From Trujillonella endophytica (lineage in GTDB: Bacteria > Actinomycetota > Actinomycetes > Mycobacteriales > Geodermatophilaceae): a stretch of DNA of 64,000 nt. Shown in pieces: positions 26,369-34,282 of this stretch. The stretch is taken from the NCBI RefSeq assembly GCF_900110555.1, contig NZ_FOEE01000007.1, positions 124,001-188,000 on the forward strand, read 5' to 3'. Position 1 is the stretch's first letter, and every line of letters begins with the position of its first letter. A program made the translations under genes and the position numbers. The notes beneath the pieces are model-generated. The model saw only the letters and a program-made list of their open reading frames with translations, searched no databases and had not been told where the DNA came from.

Positions 26369-29107
26369 TCAGTGCGCGGCGTCGTTCCAGGTGCGGCCGA
26401 AGCCGACGGAGACCTCCAGGGGCACCGACAGCTCCGCGGCGCCGGCCATCTCCCGACGGACGAGCGCCTCCAGCGCCTCCCGCTCCCCCGGCGCCACCTC
26501 CAGCACGAGCTCGTCGTGCACCTGCAGCAGCATCCGCGAGCGCAGCCCCTCGGTGGCGATCGCGGACTCGACCCGCAGCATCGCGACCTTGATGACGTCG
26601 GCGGCCGAGCCCTGGATGGGGGCGTTGAGCGCCATCCGCTCGGCCATCTCCCGCCGCTGCCGATTGTCGCTGGTCAGGTCGGGCAGGTAGCGACGGCGCC
26701 CGAGCGTGGTCACGGTGTAGCCGGTCTGCCGGGCCTCGTCGACGACGGTGTCCAGGTAGTCGCGGATGCCACCGAAGCGCTCGAAGTAGGCGTGCATCTG
26801 GCCGCGCGCCTCCTCGGGGGTGATGCGCAGCTGCTGGGCCAGCCCGTAGGCCGACAGCCCGTAGGCCAGGCCGTAGCTCATGGCCTTGATCCGGCGGCGC
26901 ATCTCCGGGTCGACCTGGTCGATCGGGATGTCGAAGGCGCGGGACGCCACGAAGGAGTGCAGGTCCTCCCCCGACATGAACGCCTCGATGAGGCCCTCGT
27001 CGCCGGACAGGTGCGCCATGATCCGCATCTCGATCTGGCTGTAGTCGGCGGTCATGAGCGACTCGTAGCCGCTGCCCACCACGAAGGCCTGCCGGATGCG
27101 GCGCCCCTCCGCCGTCCGGATCGGGATGTTCTGCAGGTTCGGGTCGGTCGAGGACAGCCGGCCGGTGGCGGCGATGGTCTGCTGGAAGGTGGTGTGGATG
27201 CGCCCGCCGTCGTCGACCATCGGGATCAGCCCGTCGATGACCGTCCGGAGCCGGGTGACGTCGCGGTGGCGCAGCAGGTGCTCGAGGAACGGGTGCCCGG
27301 TCGACGCCAGCAGCGAGGTGAGCGCCTCGGCGTCGGTCGTGTACCCGGACTTGATCTTCTTGGTCTTGGGCAGCCCCAGCTCGTCGAACAGCACCGCCTG
27401 CAGCTGCTTGGGCGACCCGAGGTTCACCTCGTGCCCGATGACGGCGAAGCACTCGGCGGCGGCGTCGGCCACCCCGTCGGCGAACTCCCGCTGCAGGTCG
27501 CGCAGGAAGTCCAGGTCGGCGGCGATGCCCCGGAACTCCATGGCCGCGAGCACGCGGGTCAGCGGCAGCTCGATCTCCCCGAGCAGCGAGTCCGCGCTGC
27601 GCTGGCCCAGCAGCTGCTCGAGCGCGTCGGACAGGTCGTTGACCGCCACGGCCTTGAGGACGTCGGCGTGCGCGGCCTCCGCGGCCAGGTCGGCCTCGCT
27701 GGGGCCGAGACCGTCGAGCGTGAGCTGGCCCTCGGGGGCGGCCGTGTCCTTGAGCTCGCGGCGCAGGTAGCGGACGGCGAGGTCGCCCAGGTCGAAGGAG
27801 CGCTGCCCCGGCGCGGCGAGGTAGGCCGCCAGCGCGGTGTCGCTGACCAGGCCCTCCAGTTCCCAGCCGCGGGACCACACCGCCAGCAGGGGGCCCTTCA
27901 CGTCGTGCGCGACCTTGGGCCGCTCGGGGTCGGCCAGCCACGCGGCCAGCGCCTGCTCGTCCGCGGCGTCCAGGTCGGGGCCGAGGTCGACGAAGGTGGC
28001 GTGGTCGTCACCCGCGGCCAGGGCCATCCCGGTGAGCTCGCCCGTGCCGCGACCCCAGCTGCCGCGGAAGACCAGGCCCGTCCGGCCGCCGGCATGGGCG
28101 GCGAGCCAGGCGCCCAGCCCGCCGGGCTCGACCTCGTCGGCCGTGACCTCGAAGCCGCCGTCGACCTCGGGCTCGGCGCTGGTCAGCGTGGCGAACAGCC
28201 GGTCGCGCAGCACCCGGAACTGCAGGTTGTCGAAGAGGGTGTGCACCTCGTTGCGGTCCCACGGCGCGACGGCGAGGTCCACCGGCCCCACTTCCAGCGG
28301 CACCGCCCGGTCGAGCTCGGTCAGCCGGCGGTTCTGCAGCACCGAGGACAGGTGCTCGCGCAGCTTCTCGCCGACCTTGCCCTTGACGGTGTCGACCTGG
28401 TCCACCAGCGCGTCGAGCGTGCCGTACTCGCGCACCCACTTGGCCGCGGTCTTCTCCCCCACGCTCGGGATGCTGGGCAGGTTGTCGCTGGGGTCGCCCC
28501 GCAGCGCGGCGAAGTCGGGGTACTGGGTCGGGGTCAGGCCGTACTTGGTCTCGACCTCCTCCGGCGTGAACCGGGTCAGGTCCGAGACCCCCTTGCGGGG
28601 GTAGAGCACGGTCACGTGCTCGTTGACCAGCTGCAGCGCGTCCCGGTCACCGGTGCAGATCAGCACGTCCATGCCGGCGTCGACCGCCTGCACCGTCAGC
28701 GTGGCGATGACGTCGTCCGCCTCGTAGTTCTCGGCGGTGATCACCGGCACGTGCAGCGCCGCCAGCACCTCCTGGATGAGGCTGACCTGGCCGCGGAAGT
28801 CGGTGGGGCTCTCGGACCGGTTGGCCTTGTACTCGGCGAAGATCTCGCTGCGGAAGGTCTTGCGGCCGACGTCGAAGGCCACGCCCAGGTGCGTGGGGGC
28901 CTCGTCGCGCAGGACGTTGATCAGCATCGACGTGAACCCGTAGACCGCGTTCGTGGGCTGACCGGTCGTGGTGGAGAAGTTCTCGACCGGCAGGGCGAAG
29001 AAGGCCCGGTAGGCCAGCGAGTGCCCGTCGAGCAGCAGCAGGCGGGGGCGCGGCCCGCTCGACGGAGAGGGGGCGGCGGGCGCGGAGGTGGTCACCGGTG
29101 CGGACAT
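26369..29107 (-). CDS. polA: DNA polymerase I
   Basis: DNA polymerase I, 912 residues, acts in repair and Okazaki-fragment maturation. The 5'-nuclease domain occupies about residues 20-310 (LLLLDGHSLAYRAFFALP, YEADDVIATL, GDRDALQLV, GDPSDNLP). The middle domain (about 320-510) lacks the DxE proofreading motif, so the 3'-5' exonuclease is presumably inactive, as in other actinobacteria. The polymerase domain (about 550-912) has DPNLQNIPIRT, the motif A segment ADYSQIEMRIMAHLS, the O helix RRRIKAMSYGLAYG and motif C QVHDELVLEV. The GTG/ATG start MSAPVTTSAP adds a short Ala/Pro tail. Confidence 0.97.
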   Translation of the reverse strand: MSAPVTTSAPAAPSPSSGPRPRLLLLDGHSLAYRAFFALPVENFSTTTGQPTNAVYGFTSMLINVLRDEAPTHLGVAFDVGRKTFRSEIFAEYKANRSESPTDFRGQVSLIQEVLAALHVPVITAENYEADDVIATLTVQAVDAGMDVLICTGDRDALQLVNEHVTVLYPRKGVSDLTRFTPEEVETKYGLTPTQYPDFAALRGDPSDNLPSIPSVGEKTAAKWVREYGTLDALVDQVDTVKGKVGEKLREHLSSVLQNRRLTELDRAVPLEVGPVDLAVAPWDRNEVHTLFDNLQFRVLRDRLFATLTSAEPEVDGGFEVTADEVEPGGLGAWLAAHAGGRTGLVFRGSWGRGTGELTGMALAAGDDHATFVDLGPDLDAADEQALAAWLADPERPKVAHDVKGPLLAVWSRGWELEGLVSDTALAAYLAAPGQRSFDLGDLAVRYLRRELKDTAAPEGQLTLDGLGPSEADLAAEAAHADVLKAVAVNDLSDALEQLLGQRSADSLLGEIELPLTRVLAAMEFRGIAADLDFLRDLQREFADGVADAAAECFAVIGHEVNLGSPKQLQAVLFDELGLPKTKKIKSGYTTDAEALTSLLASTGHPFLEHLLRHRDVTRLRTVIDGLIPMVDDGGRIHTTFQQTIAATGRLSSTDPNLQNIPIRTAEGRRIRQAFVVGSGYESLMTADYSQIEMRIMAHLSGDEGLIEAFMSGEDLHSFVASRAFDIPIDQVDPEMRRRIKAMSYGLAYGLSAYGLAQQLRITPEEARGQMHAYFERFGGIRDYLDTVVDEARQTGYTVTTLGRRRYLPDLTSDNRQRREMAERMALNAPIQGSAADVIKVAMLRVESAIATEGLRSRMLLQVHDELVLEVAPGEREALEALVRREMAGAAELSVPLEVSVGFGRTWNDAAH

Positions 29108-29239
29108 CGCCCGCGATCCTAGGTGCGGCCTCCGACAGTCCGGGCGCCCCTCGCAGGCTCGGGTCGGGCCCCTGCAGTCGGGCCGGACGGTCCTCCCGCC
29201 CCGCGCGGGCCGGCGGGACCCCGGTTAGCGTCGGCGTCC

Positions 29240-29647
29240 GTGACGACGACCGAACCGCCGGAGTGGATGGGGGGCGTCCCCACCAGTCCCCTCGACGACA
29301 AGCTCGGGATCCGCATCACCGACTACACCCCCGACCACCTCGTGGCGACCATGCCGGTCGCGGGCAACGAGCAGCCGTTCGGGCTCCTGCACGGCGGCGC
29401 CACGTGCGCGCTGGTCGAGACGGTGGGCTCGGTGGCCGCGGTCCTCAACGCGGGGCCGGGCCGCAAGGCCGTGGGCGTCGAGCTCAACGCGAGCTACCTG
29501 CGGCCGGCGACGTCGGGCACCGTCACCGCCGTCGCCCGCCCGGTGCGCGTCGGCCGGACCCTGTCGACCTTCCTGGTCGAGGTCACCGACGACGCCGGGC
29601 GGACCACCGCCACCGCCCGGCTGACCTGCATGACCCTGACCGACTGA
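29240..29647 (+). CDS. PaaI-type hotdog thioesterase
   Basis: A 135-residue hotdog thioesterase (PaaI/MenI-like). The conserved turn FGLLHGGATCALVETVGS includes the H-G-G and catalytic acidic residue pattern of this group, followed by VGVELNASYLRPATSG. GTG 29240 is the start; it is divergent from polA with a 132-bp spacer. It probably hydrolyses an aromatic or small acyl-CoA; the specific substrate is unknown. DHNA-CoA thioesterase for menaquinone is one possibility in actinobacteria. Confidence 0.85.
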   Translation: MTTTEPPEWMGGVPTSPLDDKLGIRITDYTPDHLVATMPVAGNEQPFGLLHGGATCALVETVGSVAAVLNAGPGRKAVGVELNASYLRPATSGTVTAVARPVRVGRTLSTFLVEVTDDAGRTTATARLTCMTLTD

Positions 29648-29734
29648 GGCCCCCCGCCGGGGCCCGGACCCGCCCGCCCGGGAAGGGTCCGCCGACCGGC
29701 GGGTCGCGGAACGGTCACAGCTGATCGGGTGCGG

Positions 29735-29764
29735 AATGGTTGTGCAACATCCCTGGGTTACCTT
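29735..29764 (+). promoter_or_regulatory. possible livH promoter/operator patch
   Basis: An AT-richer patch upstream of livH contains the 10-bp palindrome GTTGTGCAAC (29739-29748) and a TACCTT hexamer (29759-29764) that fits an actinobacterial -10 element, 31 bp before the start codon. The -35 match is poor, so this is tentative. Confidence 0.25.
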
Positions 29765-29794
29765 CCGTGCTCCACTCACACGCAGGGAGCACGC

Positions 29795-31153
29795 GTGACG
29801 CACGCGCCATCGCGCGTCTGCCGGGAAGACCCCCGTCGGACGCCGTCCCCCTCCGCGGGGCGGGCCGGTACCCCCGGCCACCGCGGGTCCGCCGGTAGGC
29901 GCACCCTCCTGAGGCTGTTGCTGGTCGCGTTCTTCGGCCTGGCCATCGCCGCGCTGACGCCGGGGGTCGCCTCGGCGGAGGGCGAACAGGTCACCGGCAC
30001 CCTGCGCACCAGCGGCAGCGGTCCGGTCGAGGGGGTCGACATCACCGTCGCCACCGCGGACGGCACCGAGATCGACACCGTCACGACCGACGACGAGGGC
30101 AAGTGGGCGGTGCCCCTGCCCGGGCCCGGGCCCTACGTGGTCTCCATCGACGGCGACGCCCTCCCCGACGGGGTGAGCCTCGACGGCGAGCCCACCCGCA
30201 ACGTCACGGTCCAGCCGGGCTTCTCCCAGGCCGTGAGCTTCGGCCTCGAGGACGGCAGCCGGAACTCCGGCGGGCCGATCCGCGCCGTCCAGCTCCTGGT
30301 CGACGGCCTGCGCTTCGGCCTGTTGATCGCGATGTGCTCCGTCGGGCTCTCGCTGATCTTCGGGACGACGGGGCTGACCAACTTCGCGCACGGCGAGCTC
30401 GTGACGATCGGCGCGGTCGTGGCCTGGTTCGTCAACGTGGAGGGCGGCCTGTCGATCGTGCCCGCGGCGATCATCGCGGTCATCGTCGGCGCCGCGGTCG
30501 GCGCGCTCAACGAGCTGGCCATCTGGCGGCCGCTGCGCAAGCGCGGCACCGGGCTGGTCGCGGCACTCGTGGTCTCGATCGGCTTGTCCCTCGCCCTGCG
30601 GTACCTGATCCAGATCGTCTTCGAGGGCCGCTCCCGGTCCTACCAGGGCGTGACCTCGGGCCGGGCGAACGACTTCGGCGCCTTCCGGCTGACCGACGCG
30701 GACCTGACCTCGATCATCGTGTCGGTCGTCGTCCTCGTCGGGATCGCGCTGATGCTGCAGCGGACGAAGATCGGCAAGGCGATGCGCGCCGTCTCGGACA
30801 ACCGGGACCTGGCCGCCTCGTCGGGGATCAACGTCAACCGCGTGATCCTCATCGTGTGGGTCATGGGCGCGGCGCTGGCCGCTCTCGGCGGCGTGCTGCT
30901 CGGCATCTCCGACGACGTCCAGTGGGACATGGGCTTCCGCCTGCTGCTGCTGATGTTCGCCGGCGTGACCCTGGGTGGCCTCGGCACCGCCTACGGGGCC
31001 CTGGTTGGCGGCCTGACCGTCGGCGTCTTCGTGCAGATGTCGACGCTCGTCGTCCCGACCGACCTGAAGTACGTGGTCGGCCTGCTCCTCCTGATCGTCG
31101 TCCTCGTCGTCCGACCCCAGGGGATCCTGGGCAGTCGCGTACGGATCGGCTGA
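29795..31153 (+). CDS. livH: branched-chain amino acid ABC permease LivH with fused secreted N-terminal domain
   Basis: LivH-type permease of the HAAT family, importing branched-chain or other amino acids/amides. GTG 29795 follows CAGGGAG. Residues 38-60 are a signal-like helix ending ASA. Residues 64-150 are a small beta-sandwich-like domain resembling carboxypeptidase-regulatory repeats (TGTLRTSGSGPVEGVDITV, TDDEGKWAVPLP, YVVSIDGD), which would face outside. The permease proper (about 165-452) has the family segments GLSLIFGTTGLTNFAHGE, GLVAALVVSIGLS, AVSDNRDLAASSGINVNR and the C-terminal VVRPQGILG. Canonical LivH is about 290-310 residues, so the extra 150 residues are added at the front. 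First of four genes; 3 bp before livM. Confidence 0.9.
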   Translation: MTHAPSRVCREDPRRTPSPSAGRAGTPGHRGSAGRRTLLRLLLVAFFGLAIAALTPGVASAEGEQVTGTLRTSGSGPVEGVDITVATADGTEIDTVTTDDEGKWAVPLPGPGPYVVSIDGDALPDGVSLDGEPTRNVTVQPGFSQAVSFGLEDGSRNSGGPIRAVQLLVDGLRFGLLIAMCSVGLSLIFGTTGLTNFAHGELVTIGAVVAWFVNVEGGLSIVPAAIIAVIVGAAVGALNELAIWRPLRKRGTGLVAALVVSIGLSLALRYLIQIVFEGRSRSYQGVTSGRANDFGAFRLTDADLTSIIVSVVVLVGIALMLQRTKIGKAMRAVSDNRDLAASSGINVNRVILIVWVMGAALAALGGVLLGISDDVQWDMGFRLLLLMFAGVTLGGLGTAYGALVGGLTVGVFVQMSTLVVPTDLKYVVGLLLLIVVLVVRPQGILGSRVRIG

Positions 31154-31156
31154 CCC

Positions 31157-32155
31157 ATGACCGAGTTCCTCGACGCCCTCGCCAGCGGCGGCAAGGCAGC
31201 CCTGGGCTTCCAGGCCATCTTCATCTGCCTGCTGGCCGTCGGCCTCAACATGCACTTCGGCTACACCGGCCTGCTCAACTTCGGCCAGGTCGCCTTCGCC
31301 ATGCTCGGCGGCTTCGGCATCGGTGTCGCGGTGACCAAGTGGGACCTGCCCTTCGGGGTGGGCATCCTGGTCGGCCTCGGCGCGGCCGTCGTCCTCGCGC
31401 TGCTGCTGGGCCTGCCCACGCTGAGGCTGCGCGCCGACTACCTCGCGATCGCGACGATCGCGGCCGCCGAGGGCCTGCGGCTGCTCTTCAAATCGGGCAC
31501 CGCGACGCCCGTGACGAACGGGACCCAGTCGCTGTCGGGCTTCTCGGGCGGGTTCACCGACCTCTGCCCGTGGGACCCCACCCGGACCTTCCGGATCCTC
31601 GGTGCCCGGTGGGACGGCCGCGACCTCTGGGTGGCGACCGTCGGATGGACGATCGTCGCGCTCTGCTGCCTGCTCACGTGGTTGCTGGTGCGCAGCCCCT
31701 GGGGCCGCGTGGTCCGGTCGATCCGCGAGGACGAGGACGCCGTCCGCGCGCTGGGGAAGAACGTCTACGCGCACAAGATGCAGGTTCTCGTGCTGGGCGG
31801 CGTGATCGGCGCCCTGGGCGGGATGATCAACGCTCTGGGCACCGGCTCGCTGAATCCCGACAACTACCAGAACGCCTACACTTTCCTGGCGTACGCCGTG
31901 CTGATCCTCGGCGGTGCGGCGCGGGTGCTCGGGCCGGTCGTCGGGGCAGTGATCCTGCTGTTCATCGTGTCGTTCACCGACGCCGCGCTGCGACCGCTGA
32001 TCGAGAACGGGGTGATCCCGGAGGGGCTCCTGACGGTCCCCGACGTGGCCCGCCTCCGCTTCGTCCTGGTGGGCATCCTGCTGATGGCGCTCCTGGTCTT
32101 CCGGCCTCAGGGGATCTTCGGCGATCGACGAGAGGTGATGCTCGATGCGCGCTGA
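31157..32155 (+). CDS. livM: branched-chain amino acid ABC permease LivM
   Basis: LivM-type permease, 332 residues, partner of LivH. It shows eight or more hydrophobic segments, FICLLAVGLNMHFGYTGLLNFGQ (the family's hallmark start), LRADYLAIATIAAAEGLRLL, the cytoplasmic EAA-like loop WGRVVRSIREDEDAVRALGKN that contacts the ATPases, and a terminal FRPQGIFGDRRE. There is an extracytoplasmic insert rich in Thr/Gly around residues 110-150. Its 3' end overlaps the start of livG by 11 bp. Confidence 0.95.
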   Translation: MTEFLDALASGGKAALGFQAIFICLLAVGLNMHFGYTGLLNFGQVAFAMLGGFGIGVAVTKWDLPFGVGILVGLGAAVVLALLLGLPTLRLRADYLAIATIAAAEGLRLLFKSGTATPVTNGTQSLSGFSGGFTDLCPWDPTRTFRILGARWDGRDLWVATVGWTIVALCCLLTWLLVRSPWGRVVRSIREDEDAVRALGKNVYAHKMQVLVLGGVIGALGGMINALGTGSLNPDNYQNAYTFLAYAVLILGGAARVLGPVVGAVILLFIVSFTDAALRPLIENGVIPEGLLTVPDVARLRFVLVGILLMALLVFRPQGIFGDRREVMLDAR

Positions 32156-33173
32156 CTCCGAGCCCGCCGGCGCGCACGCGGCCTCTGCGGCCGGCGTGAG
32201 CGTCGACAAGCCGTCCGCCCCCGCGCCCCGGCGCCTGGCCCAGGCGGCCCTGCGCGACCTGCCGTGGGAGGTGGGCGTCGCGAAGCCGGACCCGGCGATC
32301 GTGGTCGACGGAGTGACCCGCACGTTCGGCGGCCTGACCGCCGTCTCGGTCGACCACCTGGAGGTCCAGCGCGGCGGGATCACCGGCCTGATCGGACCGA
32401 ACGGGGCCGGCAAGACCACCCTGTTCAACCTGCTCACCGGCTTCGACCGGCCCGACACGGGGACGTGGAGCTTCGACGGCCGGTCGCTGGGCAAGCTCGC
32501 TCCGCACCAGGTGGCCCGCCTCGGCGTCGTGCGCACCTTCCAGCTGACCAAGGCCCTGTCGCGGCTGACCGTCCTGCAGAACATGCTGCTCGGCGCGCAG
32601 GGGCAGCGGGGCGAGGGCTTCTTCGCCTCGCTGGTGCCGAGCCTGTGGCGGGCGCAGGAGACGGCCAACACCGCGAAGGCCATGGACCTGCTGCAGCGGT
32701 TCAAGCTGGACGCCAAGAAGGACGACTTCGCCGGCACGCTGTCCGGCGGTCAGCGCAAGCTCCTGGAGATGGCCCGGGCGCTCATGAGCGACCCGAAGGT
32801 CGTCATGCTCGACGAGCCGATGGCCGGGGTGAACCCCGCGCTCACGCAGAGCCTGCTCGGACACGTGAAGGACCTCCGCGAGGAGGGGATGACGGTCATC
32901 TTCGTCGAGCACGACATGGACGTCGTCCGTGACATCAGCGACTGGGTGGTCGTCATGGCCGCCGGCAAGGTGATCGCCGAGGGCCCTCCGGAGTCCATCA
33001 GCCAGAACCAGGCCGTCGTCGACGCCTACCTCGGCGCCCACCACGACGCCCCGCTGACGGTCGAGGAGGAGGATCGGGTGCTCGCCGAGGCCGAGGCCGC
33101 CATCGCCCGGGAGCAGGGCACCGACGGCGACGTCCTGGAGTCCGGCACCGCCCGGGAGGGAGACCCCCGATGA
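32145..33173 (+). CDS. livG: branched-chain amino acid ABC ATP-binding protein LivG
   Basis: LivG-type ATPase, 342 residues. Walker A GLIGPNGAGKTT, the Q-loop region RTFQLTKAL, signature LSGGQRKLLEMARAL, Walker B VVMLDEPMAGVNP and the switch histidine VEHDMDVV are intact. The N-terminal extension of about 45 residues and a C-terminal acidic tail of about 45 residues (EEEDRVLAEAEAAIARE) are longer than in E. coli LivG. The start at 32145 sits inside the end of livM; its stop overlaps livF by 4 bp. Confidence 0.95.
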   Translation: MRADSEPAGAHAASAAGVSVDKPSAPAPRRLAQAALRDLPWEVGVAKPDPAIVVDGVTRTFGGLTAVSVDHLEVQRGGITGLIGPNGAGKTTLFNLLTGFDRPDTGTWSFDGRSLGKLAPHQVARLGVVRTFQLTKALSRLTVLQNMLLGAQGQRGEGFFASLVPSLWRAQETANTAKAMDLLQRFKLDAKKDDFAGTLSGGQRKLLEMARALMSDPKVVMLDEPMAGVNPALTQSLLGHVKDLREEGMTVIFVEHDMDVVRDISDWVVVMAAGKVIAEGPPESISQNQAVVDAYLGAHHDAPLTVEEEDRVLAEAEAAIAREQGTDGDVLESGTAREGDPR

Positions 33174-34042
33174 GCACCATGGACGACCCCGCGAGCGAGG
33201 ACCCGATGTTCCAGGTCGGGCACGGCGAGGGAGGCACGCCCGACCAGCGCGCCCTTGCCGAGAGCGTGTCCCCCGCCGAGCGCGCCGCCACGCAGGAGGA
33301 GCACCTCCGGCTGGCGGAGGGGGCACTCGTGCGCGCCGACGATCTCGTCGCCGGCTACGTGCCCGGCGTCAACATCCTCCGCGGCTGCGACTTCTACCTG
33401 CACGAGGGCGAGCTCGTCGGCATCATCGGACCCAACGGCGCCGGCAAGTCGACGCTGCTCAAGGCCCTGTTCGGCCTGATCCCGGTGCGATCGGGCGCGG
33501 TGACCCTGCGCGGTGAGGACATCACCTCCGCGCAGGCGCACCGGCTGGTCTCGCTGGGCGTCGGCTACGTGCCCCAGAACAACAACGTGTTCCCCTCGCT
33601 GACCATCGAGGAGAACATGCAGATGGGCGTGTACCTGCGGTCGAAGACCTTCAAGGACAGGTTCGACTACGTCGTCGACCTCTTCCCGCTGCTCGGGGAG
33701 CGCCGCAAGGCGCGCGCCGGCACGCTCTCCGGAGGCGAGCGCCAGATGGTCGCCATGGGACGGGCCCTCATGATGGACCCGTCGGTACTGCTGCTCGACG
33801 AGCCCTCGGCCGGCCTCTCCCCCGCCTACCAGGACGAGGTCTTCATCCGCTGCCGCCGGATCAATGCCACCGGCGTCTCGATCATCATGGTCGAGCAGAA
33901 CGCCCGCCGGTGCCTGCAGATCTGCGACCGGGGGTACGTGCTCGACCAGGGCCGCAACGCCTACACCGACACCGGCCAGTCGCTGATGAACGACCCCAAG
34001 GTCGTCGAGCTCTACCTCGGGACGCTCGCCAAGGTGAAGTAG
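33170..34042 (+). CDS. livF: branched-chain amino acid ABC ATP-binding protein LivF
   Basis: LivF-type ATPase, 290 residues, with an acidic N-terminal extension of about 50 residues before the ATPase core. Walker A GIIGPNGAGKST, VGYVPQNNNVFPSLT, signature LSGGERQMVAMGRALM, Walker B VLLLDEPSAGLSP and the switch VEQNARRCL are all present. ATG 33170 overlaps the livG stop (ATGA). Last gene of livHMGF, closed by the hairpin at 34059-34099. The binding protein is not in this operon but faces it on the other strand. Confidence 0.95.
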   Translation: MSTMDDPASEDPMFQVGHGEGGTPDQRALAESVSPAERAATQEEHLRLAEGALVRADDLVAGYVPGVNILRGCDFYLHEGELVGIIGPNGAGKSTLLKALFGLIPVRSGAVTLRGEDITSAQAHRLVSLGVGYVPQNNNVFPSLTIEENMQMGVYLRSKTFKDRFDYVVDLFPLLGERRKARAGTLSGGERQMVAMGRALMMDPSVLLLDEPSAGLSPAYQDEVFIRCRRINATGVSIIMVEQNARRCLQICDRGYVLDQGRNAYTDTGQSLMNDPKVVELYLGTLAKVK

Positions 34043-34058
34043 CGGCTCCACCCGTCGC

Positions 34059-34099
34059 GACGGCGCGGGTCCACTCGACCGGAGTGGGCCCGCGCCGTC
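34059..34099 (+). terminator. livHMGF terminator hairpin
   Basis: An 18-pair stem (GACGGCGCGGG-T-CCACTC against GAGTGG-G-CCCGCGCCGTC, with one T-G wobble) and a 5-base loop, 16 bp after the livF stop. No U-tract. Confidence 0.7.
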
Positions 34100-34206
34100 C
34101 GCGTCTGAGCCTCAGGCACCGCGCCCGCGCTGGCACGACAGACCCCGCCGCGCACAGCCGGCCGGGCGCGGGCCCATGGCAGGCCGGGTCCGGGCCGGGA
34201 ACGGAC

Positions 34207-34242
34207 CAGTGGCCCGGCACCCTCGCGGGTGCCGGGCCACTG
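34207..34242 (-). terminator. terminator hairpin of the binding-protein gene
   Basis: A perfect 16-bp stem (CAGTGGCCCGGCACCC and its complement) whose 4-base loop reads GCGA in the minus-strand transcript, the same GNRA tetraloop and stem length as after rpsA. It lies 40 bp beyond the stop of the substrate-binding gene. Confidence 0.7.
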
Positions 34243-34282
34243 CCCTCACGGTCGGCGCCCCGCGAGCGGAGCGCCGGCTACA

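Noticed and set aside
26369-29107. Possible loss-of-function in polA because the proofreading DxE motif is missing
   Set aside because: An inactive 3'-5' exonuclease domain is normal for actinobacterial DNA polymerase I. The polymerase and 5'-nuclease motifs are intact.
26372-29122. Plus-strand frame spanning all of polA
   Set aside because: Antisense shadow. DNA polymerase I motifs are all on the minus strand.
29225-32737. 1170-codon minus-strand frame opposite livH, livM and livG
   Set aside because: Antisense shadow of three well-supported transporter genes. Its composition is Asp/Arg/Gln/His-rich without recognisable motifs.
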